Shown: positions 45,201 through 54,251, numbered from the stretch's first letter. The stretch is DNA of 64,000 nt from CAIYUC01 sp963682005 (GCA_963682005.1 OY820914.1:1178001-1242000), one strand, 5' to 3'. Notes: generated by a model from the letters alone, not told the origin. Numbers and translations are program-made.

Positions 45201-45639
45201 GACAACAGCGAAAACATTCAACGGGGGTACTGTCATCCGTTTTGCACTGGCTGGCAATCCTTTGAATGAACTGGCTGACAAGGATTACAATACGATCACC
45301 GGTGCCATTCTGAACGTTGATGCCATTGCGGCGTCAACCATCGGAATTGAAGATCATGCGGGTCCCATTGAATTATCACTTAAAAATTACCCGAATCCCT
45401 TCTCTGACAAAACCACGATCTCCTATAGCCTGCCGTTCTCCGGAATGGTTTCACTTGTTGTCCGGAACATCATCGGAGAAAATGTCACCACCCTGGTTAA
45501 TGAACCCCAGTCCGCAGGTATACACACGCTCATTTTTGACGGAAGCAGCCTCTCAAAAGGGGTTTGCACTGCAACACTTATGCTTGGCGGTGGGAGCGCA
45601 ACCACAACGAAAACGATCAAGCTCGTAGTGGTGAAGTAA
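42226..45639 (+). CDS. Giant T9SS surface protein, paralogue: one A repeat, three B repeats, dockerin-like and cohesin-like modules
   Basis: 1137 aa, signal peptide 1-31 (AFGQ). The N-domain differs from the neighbour's. After an Ig-like domain there is one A repeat (about 260-350: LAKSPDATNACSG) and three B repeats (about 350-612, each with a VC(H/S/Y)xTN opening and a VQSG(T/V)CS end). The shared C-terminal block follows: Ig-like domain, prealbumin-like domain (YYKNAAANVAMNNVELWLM), dockerin-like segment (AGDVQNDYWMQATDAYMIQQ), cohesin-like sandwich (about 899-1040: IEVPVSLVNPSSVGALSLIL) and T9SS domain (NYPNPFSDKTTI to the end). The C-terminal 500 residues are near-parallel to the protein at 37337-41647, so the two arose by duplication and then diverged in repeat number. 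A start 10 codons later is possible. Confidence 0.83.
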   Translation: MKSDIYIKTLMNRLILFICTAFVSFSQAFGQELGYYDFPYSGTGYTITMGSASPYTEALDVCSVPVKALSISLDQASVTFTFSTAVNDVKINLGAINSGNYTMVTASSGTVTLSHTAGSCNGGYYSGNSVSYPSLSGYINEKILAHSTSNFTAITVSVLHDWVALSMDLSSLVAGLPPNPSSVSATANPACSGTETQLTANNAVGTVYWYTGSCGNTFVGTGNPITVSPSSGTTYYARNFDGAFCTGCASLLVSVEQLPISGTLAKSPDATNACSGMNVSATFSTGSGGNNLDELQYRTQTGENWSEWTAYVSGALVPTLGKLGVEIRTRRMATYCSPGEYNTVSWVIDPASVGGSIAGSANVCHETNSTLLTLSGHTGTILKWQRSTDNWVIAADILNSSGTFTATDLTETTKYRALVQSGTCSSSFSSDAIITVDPVSAGGTVTGSGTVCSGTNSTELTLTGYAGTIVKWQSTRDNWLNSVDISNTANTFMATNLSATTKFRVVVQSGVCSPAFSSDAMISVDPVSGGGSVTGSETVCYGTNNTVLTLAGYTGTVIKWQKSTDNWQTPVDISNTTDSWVASNLNVTTKYRSLVQSGVCSSAWSSEAIITVLEEPVAPVIGSSQNIFYNTIPETLSVTTAASGGSGSFTYQWQKNDGGGWSNVGTGGLFFNPPALAFNTDYRIIASDAGIPQCCPITGNTITITVDQGHSISGTLSYYKNAAANVAMNNVELWLMEGNAKVSGYTTDDITGHYEFNHINNGNYAVVVHQNNKSVGGINATDAAFVNWWPTHFTDIEPVKYRAGDVQNDYWMQATDAYMIQQYFIYSIPFTRTTATGTPWTYWPSSGNTIHSNINPYNGPPQWPNEMALNVSNADVPFDILALCIGDFNGSYVPGDNKDAGESLQLISGGILNAAAGTEIEVPVSLVNPSSVGALSLILEFPAGLVEIHDVIIPGTDIQPEWAVNGNELRIGWYSKNPITLAAGEAVVNLRLTTAKTFNGGTVIRFALAGNPLNELADKDYNTITGAILNVDAIAASTIGIEDHAGPIELSLKNYPNPFSDKTTISYSLPFSGMVSLVVRNIIGENVTTLVNEPQSAGIHTLIFDGSSLSKGVCTATLMLGGGSATTTKTIKLVVVK

Positions 45640-46026
45640 ACAGGAGCCCGTTGATTTTGTTCCCTTTCCATAATAAATTGTTTCCCGCAACCGTCAATAT
45701 TTGGTGATTTCAGTATAGCAGGTATAAATTATTGTACAGCAATTCGTGATTTATTATACAATAAAACCTGTTTTGCAGTATAGTAGATCACCCTATCCTT
45801 TGCTCCGCCATCCAGTCCCCCAAATTCTCCGCTGAACCCTCCTTTTGTCACGATAACCGGTTCATCGTCCGTTTGTACCGCTCATATAGTAGTTCTCCCC
45901 GATCACCGAATCCATTTTCCGATGTCTCCTACCCATTCTATTTTAGTCGCACCGTCAGGCGGAGTTTAAAACTCCGCCTGAGCGGAGTTTAATACTTCGC
46001 CTGACGAATACTAAACCCGACCAACC
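45640..46026. other. Intergenic region with palindrome, no gene supported
   Basis: AT-rich sequence after the paralogue, then a mid-GC stretch without a convincing frame, then the palindrome at 45956-45980 close to the start of the barrel receptor gene. Confidence 0.5.
45956..46006. repeat. Double palindrome (GGCGGAGTTT/AAACTCCGCC)
   Basis: CAGGCGGAGTTT and AAACTCCGCCTG (45956-45980) are a perfect 12-bp inverted repeat with one central base. A second weaker arm (AGCGGAGTTTAATACTTCGCCTGACG) follows and can pair with the first, so two alternative hairpins are possible. It ends about 20 bp before the receptor ATG and would sit in the mRNA leader, so it could affect expression. Confidence 0.65.
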
Positions 46027-48459
46027 ATGAAAAAGCTTTTATTCCTGATTGCTCTATCCCTTCTTACAGTGGACGACCTGTTCCCGCAGCCGGCCGTTCC
46101 GAAAGGAAGCGGTGTCCTGTCAGGCCAGATCCTCGACAAGGTTTCGATGAAACCGGTTGAATATGCTAATACTGTGCTTTACAGCATCCGTGATTCTTCA
46201 ATGATCAACGGATCTGTGGCTGATTCCACGGGAAAATTCGTGATCCGGAATATTCCAAAAGGAGAATATTACCTGGCAGTGAGCTTTATCGGGTATCAGA
46301 AGAAAAAGATCCCCGGGATTTCTGTTTCCGGGGATAAGAAAGAGATCAGCATCGAGCCTGTGTTCCTGGAAAAGGCTGAGAACAGCCTGAAAGAGGTGGA
46401 AGTCACTTCCGACCGGAACCCGGTAGAATTCCGGATCGACAAGAAGGTAGTGAATGCCAGCCAGCAGCTCAATGCACAGGGAGGAACAGCCGTGGATCTC
46501 CTGAAGAATGTTCCTTCCGTGAACGTGGATGCTGAAGGCAATGTTGCTGTTCGCGGAAGCGGGAATTTCAAGCTCCTTATCGATGGAAGACCAGCGCCCG
46601 TCCAGGGCAGCGAAGGTCTTTCCCAGATCCCTGCAAGCTCGGTTGAAAACATCGAGATCATCACCAATCCTTCGGCAAAATACGACCCGGAAGGCACCGC
46701 CGGGATCATCAACGTCATCATGAAAAAAGAAAAAACGAAAGGAACAAGCGCCAACATCAATGCTTCAGCAGGACTGAACAACAAATACACCGGCGACATC
46801 CTGTTCAATTTCAGACTGAAAAAGGTCAATTTCTTTGCCGGGGCGGAGGTGATCAACCGCGCCTTTCAACCCCACAACCTCTATCACAGGGAAACCTACT
46901 ATTCAGATACGACCAGGTACAACACCTATGAAACCTTCAGGACCTACCATCCGCGGAACTACACCATCCGGGGCGGGGTCGATTACACGATCAATAAAAA
47001 CAACACCATTTCTCTTTCCGCAGATTATAATATTTTCAATACCAGCCGCGATTTTTCCTCCCACCTGCAGGAATGGTATGATCCAGTTGTTTCAACCAGC
47101 TATTACGTCAATCCGGATAATTTATCGGCCACCGGAAGCTACATCAATTCGAACCTCAGCTATACCCACAGCTTCGCTCAGAAAGGGCATGAGATCAGCT
47201 CGTTTCTGACCTATTCAAAAGTCATTTCCGATTTTGACGAGACACAGAGCCGGTACAATTCGACGCCGGATTATGACCAGGGTTCAATCGTCACACAAAA
47301 TGAGTCATTTACAAATGGCAACCGGAACTATCTCCAGTTCAAGGTGGATTATACGAAGCCGTTCACCGGTGATTACAAGCTTGAAGCCGGGTTCCAGACC
47401 GACCAGGTATTCAAGAACAGTTCCTGGGAATGGAACTACCTGGACACAGCTACAAATGAAATGATTGCCGACACGCTCCTGAGCAACAGGATCGGGTTCC
47501 GTCAGAATATCGAAGCTGTTTATGTGACTTTTTCCGGTTCGCTCTGGGGTATCGGGTACCAGGCAGGATTGAGGGGCGAATATTATAGCCGCAACCTGGA
47601 GCAAAAAACCGACGGGACCGGCTATCCGATGTCCATGTATAACTTTTTCCCTTCAATCAATTTCAACCGTTCTTTGCCTGCCGACCAGGAGATCCAGCTG
47701 GGCTACAGCCGGCGTGTGAACCGCCCGGATGACCGCCAGCTGAATCCTTTCCCTTACTTCATGGATGATTATACGATCCAGTCGGGAAACCCCAATCTGA
47801 AGCCCGAGTTCATCGATTCGTACGAGCTGAATTACCAGAAAAAGTTCAAATGGGGATTCCTGTCCGCACAGAGTTATTACAGGCAAACGAACCAGGGTAT
47901 TTACAATGTAATGACCCTTGCCCCCGATAAGCGACTTTGGATCTACCCCGACAACATGAGCAAAGACTATACGATCGGCCTGGAACTCTCGGCGAGCATC
48001 TCTCTTTTCAAATGGTGGAAACTCGTTCCTGACATGGATTTCAGCAACTACACACAGAATACGACAATGGAAGAAATACAGCTGAAATCAAACAATAACC
48101 TGTTCAATGCCCAGCTGAACTCTACGTTCCTGATCACCGAAACAACGCGTCTCCAGTTGAACGGCCAGTATAATTCTCCGATGAAGATCGTTGAGGGCGA
48201 TTTTAAGGCAAGCGGATCGGTCAGCATTTCCGCAAAACAGGAATTCTTCAAAAAGAAATTCTCTGCAACGCTATCCGTGAACGATATCTTCAGCACATCC
48301 GGGTATAATTTCGACAACCATAAACCTTCATTCAGGGTGTATGGAGGATATCAACCCGAATCGCCAACCGTGATCCTAAGCCTCGGTTACCGGTTCAACG
48401 AATTCAAACAACGGAAAAAGCAACAAAATTCGGATCTCAACATTGATTCAGGAATTTAA
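46027..48459 (+). CDS. Outer-membrane beta-barrel receptor (TonB-dependent receptor-like)
   Basis: This 810-aa protein starts with a signal peptide (1-20). Next is a carboxypeptidase-regulatory-like domain (about 30-120: SGQILDKVSMKPVEYANTVL), a plug-like domain (about 135-225: DLLKNVPSVNVDAEGNVAVR then LLIDGRPAP and IEIITNPSAKYDPEG), and a long barrel of amphipathic strands to the end (RVNRPDDRQLNPFPYFMDDY, NPNLKPEFIDSYELNYQKKF). This fits the outer membrane beta-barrel family (OMP_b-brl_3) close to TonB-dependent receptors. There is no SusD partner next to it, so it is not a standard Sus pair. It likely imports or binds a peptide or other nutrient; the secreted peptidase 48 bp downstream on the same strand fits peptide use. 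Confidence 0.86.
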   Translation: MKKLLFLIALSLLTVDDLFPQPAVPKGSGVLSGQILDKVSMKPVEYANTVLYSIRDSSMINGSVADSTGKFVIRNIPKGEYYLAVSFIGYQKKKIPGISVSGDKKEISIEPVFLEKAENSLKEVEVTSDRNPVEFRIDKKVVNASQQLNAQGGTAVDLLKNVPSVNVDAEGNVAVRGSGNFKLLIDGRPAPVQGSEGLSQIPASSVENIEIITNPSAKYDPEGTAGIINVIMKKEKTKGTSANINASAGLNNKYTGDILFNFRLKKVNFFAGAEVINRAFQPHNLYHRETYYSDTTRYNTYETFRTYHPRNYTIRGGVDYTINKNNTISLSADYNIFNTSRDFSSHLQEWYDPVVSTSYYVNPDNLSATGSYINSNLSYTHSFAQKGHEISSFLTYSKVISDFDETQSRYNSTPDYDQGSIVTQNESFTNGNRNYLQFKVDYTKPFTGDYKLEAGFQTDQVFKNSSWEWNYLDTATNEMIADTLLSNRIGFRQNIEAVYVTFSGSLWGIGYQAGLRGEYYSRNLEQKTDGTGYPMSMYNFFPSINFNRSLPADQEIQLGYSRRVNRPDDRQLNPFPYFMDDYTIQSGNPNLKPEFIDSYELNYQKKFKWGFLSAQSYYRQTNQGIYNVMTLAPDKRLWIYPDNMSKDYTIGLELSASISLFKWWKLVPDMDFSNYTQNTTMEEIQLKSNNNLFNAQLNSTFLITETTRLQLNGQYNSPMKIVEGDFKASGSVSISAKQEFFKKKFSATLSVNDIFSTSGYNFDNHKPSFRVYGGYQPESPTVILSLGYRFNEFKQRKKQQNSDLNIDSGI

Positions 48460-48473
48460 AAACAATAACTTTG
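48442..48473 (+). promoter_or_regulatory. Promoter ATTG-N20-TAACTTTG for the M3 peptidase gene
   Basis: TAACTTTG (48466-48473) matches TAnnTTTG, and ATTG (48442-48445), one base off TTTG, lies exactly 20 bp upstream. Transcription would start about 25-30 bp before the ATG at 48508. The promoter overlaps the end of the barrel receptor gene, so the peptidase can be expressed separately. Confidence 0.6.
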
Positions 48474-48507
48474 CGGCCTCTGAAAAACGAATCAATCTCA
48501 GTAATCT

Positions 48508-50451
48508 ATGACAAATAACAAACCTATCTTTGCATTAATTATTACAGGATGCATGCTGGTTTCAGGTGCATTCGCACAGACAAAACCCGTGAACAGCGAT
48601 AAGAATGACAAGAAAGTGCCGGATTATTCAACAACTGAGCGGAAAAACATCCCGGTTGAAGATACCTGGAAGATCGACGACATCTATCCGAACATAGATG
48701 CCTGGAAGGCAGATAAGGAAAAATTAACTGCGATGCTCGGGCAGATCGATGACATGTCGAAGGGATGGACCGGATCGGCAAAGACGATGCTCGTGATGTG
48801 CCGGCAAAGTGAAGAAATGGGCAAACTGGCCGTCAAGCTTTACAGCTATGCAAGCCACCAGGCCAATGTTGATCTCAGCAATAACCAGTTCAAGGGGATG
48901 AAGGGAGAGATGCAGGGGCTGTTTGTACAGTATGGTGCGAAAATGGCATTCTTCAACCCGGATGTGATCACACTTGGACAGGCAACGTTTGATTCGTACC
49001 TGAAGGCAGAACCCGGGCTTGAAGTATATAAATTCAGCATCGGGGATGTTCTTCGCGGAAAGGACCATATTCTGCCCAAAGAAGAACAGGAGATCGTTTC
49101 CATGACGGGACTTTTCTCAAACGTTTCGTCTGAGGCCTCTTCCATGCTCAATAACCTGGAGATCCCGGTTAAAGATGTTACCCTGAGCGATGGAAAAACG
49201 GTTTCGCTCACTCCTTCCAATTTTCAGCTGTACAGGGCCGCAAAAAATCCTGATGACCGGGAACTGGTGATGAACACGTTTTACAGCAACCTGAAGAACT
49301 ATGAAAATACGCTTGCCGTCCTGCTGAACGGCGGAATAAAGCAGCACCTGTTCTCTGCAAAGGTCCTGAAATTCGACGACTGCCTTTCATCGCGGCTTTT
49401 TGATGATAATATCCCCTCGTCAGTGTATACCAACCTGGTAAGTTCTGTCAAGGATAATCTTGCCCCGCTTCATCACTACCTGAAGGTCAAGCAGCAACTC
49501 CTGGGGATGGCGAAACTGAGGTACAGCGATCTTTTTGCTTCTGCAGTTCCTACGGTGGACAAGGAATTTTCCTATGAGGAAGCGGAGAAGATCATCCTGG
49601 AAATGGCAAAACCCCTGGGGAAAGAATACACAGATGTGCTCCAGACTGCCTTCAGGAACCGCTGGATCGACAGGTATCCCAACAAGGGCAAAGAAAACGG
49701 GGCCTATTCCTCGGGAGTCTATGGTGTACATCCGTTCATAAAAATGAATTTCACAGGGAAATATGATGATGTTTCTACCCTGGCCCATGAACTGGGACAT
49801 TCAATGCACTCCTATTATTCAAATGCCGCCCAACCTTATGTCAATTCAAGCTATGCAACATTCCTGGCAGAAATTGCATCTACATTCAACGAAAATCTCC
49901 TGGTGGATTATTTCCTGAAGAATGAAAAGGATGACCTTTTCAAATTGTATATTCTTGACAATTACCTGGAGCAGATCCGGGGGACACTCTACCATCAGAC
50001 CATGTTCGCCGAGTTCGAACTGAACATGCACAAACGGGTTGAGGATGGAAAGTCGCTTACGCCCGACTGGCTTGACAAGGAATTCCTGTCACTGAACAAA
50101 TTGTATTATGGAGACGACAAAGGTGTTTGCGATGTGGAAGATTACATACAGTGCGGCTGGAGCCGGATCCCTCATTTCTACAGGAACTATTATGTTTTCC
50201 AGTACAGCACAGGGATCATCGCATCGCTCGCACTCAGCGACATGGTGCTGAAAGGCGGCGACGAAGCCCGGAACCGCTATCTTTCCATGCTGAAGGCCGG
50301 AGGCAGTGATTACCCGATCGATATCCTGAAAAAAGCCGGGGTGGATATGACGACGACAAAGCCTTATACCGACGCATACAAGCGGTTTGACGACCTTGTT
50401 GGGGAAATGGAAAAGATTGTGGTCAGGCTAAAGGCAGACAAGAAACTTTAA
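48508..50451 (+). CDS. pepF: Secreted M3 family oligoendopeptidase (PepF-like)
   Basis: This 647-aa zinc peptidase has a signal peptide (residues 1-23, GAFAQ), unusual for PepF, which is cytosolic in Firmicutes. The zinc site is HELGH (His427-His431) in LAHELGHSMHSYYS. The third ligand Glu is expected in FLAEIASTFNENL. The N-terminal oligopeptidase F domain (about 60-220) and the M3 core are full length. It would cut short peptides in the periplasm or outside. It sits downstream of the barrel receptor and near an S46 peptidase. Its TAA overlaps the stop of the convergent CNNM gene by four bases. Confidence 0.92.
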   Translation: MTNNKPIFALIITGCMLVSGAFAQTKPVNSDKNDKKVPDYSTTERKNIPVEDTWKIDDIYPNIDAWKADKEKLTAMLGQIDDMSKGWTGSAKTMLVMCRQSEEMGKLAVKLYSYASHQANVDLSNNQFKGMKGEMQGLFVQYGAKMAFFNPDVITLGQATFDSYLKAEPGLEVYKFSIGDVLRGKDHILPKEEQEIVSMTGLFSNVSSEASSMLNNLEIPVKDVTLSDGKTVSLTPSNFQLYRAAKNPDDRELVMNTFYSNLKNYENTLAVLLNGGIKQHLFSAKVLKFDDCLSSRLFDDNIPSSVYTNLVSSVKDNLAPLHHYLKVKQQLLGMAKLRYSDLFASAVPTVDKEFSYEEAEKIILEMAKPLGKEYTDVLQTAFRNRWIDRYPNKGKENGAYSSGVYGVHPFIKMNFTGKYDDVSTLAHELGHSMHSYYSNAAQPYVNSSYATFLAEIASTFNENLLVDYFLKNEKDDLFKLYILDNYLEQIRGTLYHQTMFAEFELNMHKRVEDGKSLTPDWLDKEFLSLNKLYYGDDKGVCDVEDYIQCGWSRIPHFYRNYYVFQYSTGIIASLALSDMVLKGGDEARNRYLSMLKAGGSDYPIDILKKAGVDMTTTKPYTDAYKRFDDLVGEMEKIVVRLKADKKL

Positions 50452-51740
50452 GGTTGTTCCTTGGCTTTGACGAGAATCTTGTCGACCCTTTTCCCGTCCA
50501 TATCCATGATCTCAAACTGATAGCCGGAAATGCTGAAGATATCTCCTGCGGAAGGGATCCTGTTCAGAACCGCCATCGCCAGGCCGCCCAGCGTTGTGAT
50601 GTTCTCCCACTCGAATTCATCGGGAAGAACCAGCCGCTCAAACAGGTCACGGAGATCCTCGATCTTGTAACTTCCGTCGACAAGATAAGAGCCGTCCTCA
50701 CGTTTAAAAGCCTCCGGTTGTGTTTCGTCCAGCAATGCCGGGAGATCACCCAGGATATTCTCTGAGATATCATGCAATGTGATCAGCCCTTCCGTCGCCC
50801 CGAACTCATTTACAACGATCCCGATATGGACTTTTTTCTCCCGGAATAATTCAAGCACCTTGATCGCCTGCATCGTTTCAGGAATAAAAAGCGGAGAAGA
50901 GATCATTTCCTTCAGATCGACCGGTTTCTTGATGGAAATCGCATGGAGAATATCCCTGACTGAGATAATCCCGATGACATTATCAATGGTTTTCTCACAC
51001 ACCGGAAATCTTGAAAAGGGGGTCTTCAGGATGGTTTCGATCATCTCATCCGTAGTTTGCTGGCTTTCGATAAACACAATATCCATGCTTGAAGTCATCA
51101 GGCTGTATGCTGTTTTATCGCCAAAACGGAAAACCTCCTTTATGATATCCGATTCCTTTTTATCAATCACTCCGTGTTCAGAGCCCTGGTTCAGCAGGAT
51201 CTGTAATTCTTCCTCAGTTACAGGAGGCTTGTTCCCCGCTTTGATGTTGAACAATCGGGTGACCAGCTTTGCAGAAAGACTTAAAAATGCAACGATTGGA
51301 TATGAGACGTAGGCGAAAATCCGGATCAGGGGACTCAGATAGATCGCTGTCTTTTCAGGGTTGTTCAATGCCAGCGTTTTCGGCAGGATCTCTCCGAACA
51401 CAAGGGAAATATACGTGATCAGGCCTACGATCAGGATGACCGATAAGACGCTGGCCAGGTGTATCTGGATGCCCATCCCGACGAAGAACGGCACCAGCCC
51501 GGCCCCGAAGATCATTCCGCTGACTGCACCGGTAAGGATGCCTATTATCGTCACCCCAACCTGGACCGTCGAAAGGAATTTCTCAGGATCCGTCTGAAGG
51601 TTCAGAATGAAAGATGCTCCTTTACTCCCGTTTTTCGATTTATCTTCAAGATGGGTTTTTCGTGAAGAAACAACAGCCAGCTCAAACATTGCAAAGATCC
51701 CGTTGAGAAGAAGGAGAAAAATAAGTACCAGGTAAGCCAT
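50448..51740 (-). CDS. CNNM/CorC-family membrane protein with CBS domains
   Basis: This is 430 aa from the ATG at 51740. The CNNM transmembrane domain (1-185: LVLIFLLLLNGIFAMFELAV, GVTIIGILTGAVSG, FGEILPKTLAL) is followed by two CBS motifs (about 200-330: SRFPVCEKTIDNVIGIISVR, HIGIVVNEFGATEGLITL) and a CorC/HlyC transporter-associated domain at the end (DGSYLVDGSYKIEDLRDLF). The family is linked to magnesium or cobalt efflux and is often labelled hemolysin. An ATG 12 codons upstream exists, but a TACTTTTG -7 box (51763-51770) lies between the two, so transcription probably starts after it. The gene converges on the M3 peptidase, with stops overlapping in TTAA. Confidence 0.88.
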   Translation of the reverse strand: MAYLVLIFLLLLNGIFAMFELAVVSSRKTHLEDKSKNGSKGASFILNLQTDPEKFLSTVQVGVTIIGILTGAVSGMIFGAGLVPFFVGMGIQIHLASVLSVILIVGLITYISLVFGEILPKTLALNNPEKTAIYLSPLIRIFAYVSYPIVAFLSLSAKLVTRLFNIKAGNKPPVTEEELQILLNQGSEHGVIDKKESDIIKEVFRFGDKTAYSLMTSSMDIVFIESQQTTDEMIETILKTPFSRFPVCEKTIDNVIGIISVRDILHAISIKKPVDLKEMISSPLFIPETMQAIKVLELFREKKVHIGIVVNEFGATEGLITLHDISENILGDLPALLDETQPEAFKREDGSYLVDGSYKIEDLRDLFERLVLPDEFEWENITTLGGLAMAVLNRIPSAGDIFSISGYQFEIMDMDGKRVDKILVKAKEQP

Positions 51741-51762
51741 GTTAAGAACAAAAAATGCAATA

Positions 51763-51770
51763 CAAAAGTA
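51763..51770 (-). promoter_or_regulatory. TACTTTTG -7 box for the CNNM gene
   Basis: On the minus strand TACTTTTG matches TAnnTTTG and lies 23 bp before the ATG at 51740. A -33 TTTG at the ideal distance is not seen. Its position downstream of an alternative ATG (51776) decides the start used here. Confidence 0.5.
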
Positions 51771-51813
51771 CTGCATATTTTTACAAAGAAAAAATAGAGT
51801 AGGAGGTATTGAT

Positions 51814-51881
51814 ATAATGAGATAATGAGATAATGAAATTATATATAATTATTTATTCCTTCATTACCTCATTATTTCATT
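51814..51881. repeat. ATAATGAG tandem repeat with inverted partner
   Basis: Two ATAATGAG units and one ATAATGAA unit (51814-51837) are followed after an AT loop by TTCATTACCTCATTATTTCATT (51860-51881), an imperfect reverse complement. It begins 15 bp after the stop of the S46 gene on its transcribed side, so it can act as a terminator. Its layout copies the AGTGAAG array at 15717-15790. Confidence 0.6.
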
Positions 51882-51896
51882 AAAACGGAAACTGAC

Positions 51897-54125
51897 TTAT
51901 TTCACCAATGTCAATTCCTTTATCAGGTTTGTGGCTCCGGCATATTTGTCGATCACGAAGAGCACATAACGGACGTCGACACAGATGGTGCGCTGAAGCT
52001 GCGGTTCAAAGGAGATGTCGCCGCTCATGGCTTCCCAGTTGCCGTCGAAGGCAAGACCGATCAATTGTCCATTGCCATTGATCACCGGGCTTCCTGAGTT
52101 TCCGCCTGTGATGTCGTTGGTGGTTGTGAAGCAAACGATCATTTTCCCGTTCTCTCCGTACGGGCCGTAATCTTTGGCCTTGTAAAGTGCTTTCAGCTTC
52201 GGTTCAACAATGAATTCCTCGTTGTTCGGGTCTTCCTTTTCCATCACACCGTCAAGTGTGGTAAAATAATCATAATGAACGGCATCGGCCGGGAAATAAT
52301 CTTCCACGGTTCCATATGTCATACGCATGGTGGAATTTGCATCCGGGTAGAAAACTTTGTCGGGATTCATCTGGCGAAGACCTGCAATAAAAAGCCGGTT
52401 ACCGGCACTGATGGCCGTCCTGTTCTCTGCAAACACCGAAGAATATTTGCCGGCTGCTGCAGTAAAGGATTGTGCCGTAATCCATGCAAGGTCTTTTTTA
52501 AATACCTTTTTCGACGGGCTTTCCAGGAATTTGTTCACCTTTTCCGGTGTCGCAAAAACAGAGGTTTCAAAAAGATCATCGGTAAAAGCATCAATGCTGT
52601 TCTTGTAATCCTTCTCGATCGTTGTATAAATCGTGGGAAGCTCAGCCTTCGACACATTTGCGGCGTAAAGCTTCAGGAGTTCAGAAAAGGTTTTCTTTGA
52701 AGTGGCGGGATCCAGTTTTTCAAAATGTTCTTTCGTAGCGGTTCTCAGCCCTTCGATGGCTTCTTTTTCGGCCCCCTTGCTTTTCTTTTCAAGGGCGGAT
52801 TGCAACGAATTGAACTGGTTGGCGAATGTAAGGATGTCAAGGTTATTTCCTGCTATGTTTGCATAAAAGAACGGGATCGCAACGCTGGTGAGCTTTTCAT
52901 AGCCGTTCCTTATATTATCCAGCACACTCCCGTATTTTTTCGTCAGCCCGGGATCCTTTCCATACCAGTTCCTGAAGTCCGTTTCAATTCCTTTCTTCTT
53001 GTCATCGATCTTATTCCTGACCAGCATCTTTTCCTGTCCGATAAAATTCTTCCAGGAGTTGGCGATCTGCGCATAATTGCTTGCATAGTTAAGCTGAACT
53101 TTCTTATCGGCATCCATCCGCTCTTTCATGACCTCAAGCTCTTTTCCAAAGATCTTTATCAGGGAAGGATATAAAACGTTGAGATTGTATTCGAGGCCAT
53201 AGGAGGTGAGATACCTCGTCGTGCTCCCCGGGTAACCCCAGACCATGGCAAAATCATCCTTCTTGAAGCCTTTCAGGCTTATCGGCAGGTGGTATTTTGC
53301 CTTCATCGGAATATTCTTTTCGGAATAATCAGCAGGATTCCCGGCCGAATCGGAATAGATCCTCAATATCGAAAAGTCTCCGGTATGCCGGGGCCACATC
53401 CAGTTGTCGGTATCGCCACCGAATTTCCCGATCGATGACGGAGGTGCGCCCACAAGGCGGACGTCTTTATAAGTAAGGAAAACGAACATATAATACTCGT
53501 TGCCGCCAAAGAAAGGCTTTACAACAACATCATACTTACTGCTCTCGGACGCTCTTTTTTTCATCCTGGCGGATATCTCTTTCACCTTTGCCGACCGGTC
53601 AGCCTCTTTCATGGTATCGGAAAGAAATGGAATGATCGAGTCCGTCACATTTTCCATCCGGATGAGGAAAGAGGCGCACAGGTCTTCATTTCTCAGTTCC
53701 TCTTTAAAGCTCATGGCCCAGAACCCGTCCTTCAGGTAATCGTGCTCTGTCGTACTGTGATTGTCAACAGCCGTGTATCCACAATGGTGATTGGTGAATA
53801 AAAGACCCTGGCCTGAAACAACTTCAGCCGTACAGAAAAATCCGTTGCCGCCGGGTCCGTTTGAAAGACCCACAATCGCGTCTTTCAGGCTTGAATGATT
53901 GATGTTGTATAACTCTTCCGCGGTAAGATGGAGCCCCATCTTCTGCATGTCGGTATAATTCAGCCTGTCGATCAGCATCGGAAGCCACATCCCCTCATCG
54001 GGCGGATTGACCGCAATGCTTTTAACGGCAATGATACAAAACATCATCAGGGTTGCAAAGAACCGGGTTCCCGGCAAAAGTAATTTTGTCCTGCCAACGG
54101 TGTTTCTCATAGATTTTTTGAACAT
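51897..54125 (-). CDS. S46 family dipeptidyl-peptidase (DPP7-like)
   Basis: This 742-aa serine peptidase has an N-terminal export signal (about 1-38). The triad is visible: His in FTNHHCGYTA (residue 114), Asp in RHTGDFSILR (about 250) and Ser677 in GGNSGSPV. In S46 enzymes the residue 18 positions after the serine sets P1 preference: Gly in DPP7, Arg in the Asp/Glu-specific DPP11. Here it is Gly695 (LAFDGNWEAMSGD), so a DPP7-type preference for hydrophobic P1 residues is expected. It removes dipeptides from peptides in the periplasm and is a marker of protein-fermenting Bacteroidota. A start five codons later (54110) is also possible. Confidence 0.92.
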   Translation of the reverse strand: MFKKSMRNTVGRTKLLLPGTRFFATLMMFCIIAVKSIAVNPPDEGMWLPMLIDRLNYTDMQKMGLHLTAEELYNINHSSLKDAIVGLSNGPGGNGFFCTAEVVSGQGLLFTNHHCGYTAVDNHSTTEHDYLKDGFWAMSFKEELRNEDLCASFLIRMENVTDSIIPFLSDTMKEADRSAKVKEISARMKKRASESSKYDVVVKPFFGGNEYYMFVFLTYKDVRLVGAPPSSIGKFGGDTDNWMWPRHTGDFSILRIYSDSAGNPADYSEKNIPMKAKYHLPISLKGFKKDDFAMVWGYPGSTTRYLTSYGLEYNLNVLYPSLIKIFGKELEVMKERMDADKKVQLNYASNYAQIANSWKNFIGQEKMLVRNKIDDKKKGIETDFRNWYGKDPGLTKKYGSVLDNIRNGYEKLTSVAIPFFYANIAGNNLDILTFANQFNSLQSALEKKSKGAEKEAIEGLRTATKEHFEKLDPATSKKTFSELLKLYAANVSKAELPTIYTTIEKDYKNSIDAFTDDLFETSVFATPEKVNKFLESPSKKVFKKDLAWITAQSFTAAAGKYSSVFAENRTAISAGNRLFIAGLRQMNPDKVFYPDANSTMRMTYGTVEDYFPADAVHYDYFTTLDGVMEKEDPNNEEFIVEPKLKALYKAKDYGPYGENGKMIVCFTTTNDITGGNSGSPVINGNGQLIGLAFDGNWEAMSGDISFEPQLQRTICVDVRYVLFVIDKYAGATNLIKELTLVK

Positions 54126-54243
54126 AGAACTCAGAAATTTAATCAGTAAATAGCTTCTTTTAAAAATGAAAGTGCAATATTACATACATTTACAATCACG
54201 AGGAATTATTTTTGACCAACAAAGGAATAAATCGGTAACAGGA

Positions 54244-54251
54244 TACTTTTG
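54244..54251 (+). promoter_or_regulatory. TACTTTTG -7 box upstream of the LytS/LytTR operon
   Basis: TACTTTTG fits TAnnTTTG and lies about 120 bp before the kinase start. The nearest TTTG (54211-54214) is 29 bp away, longer than ideal, so the call is tentative. Confidence 0.35.
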
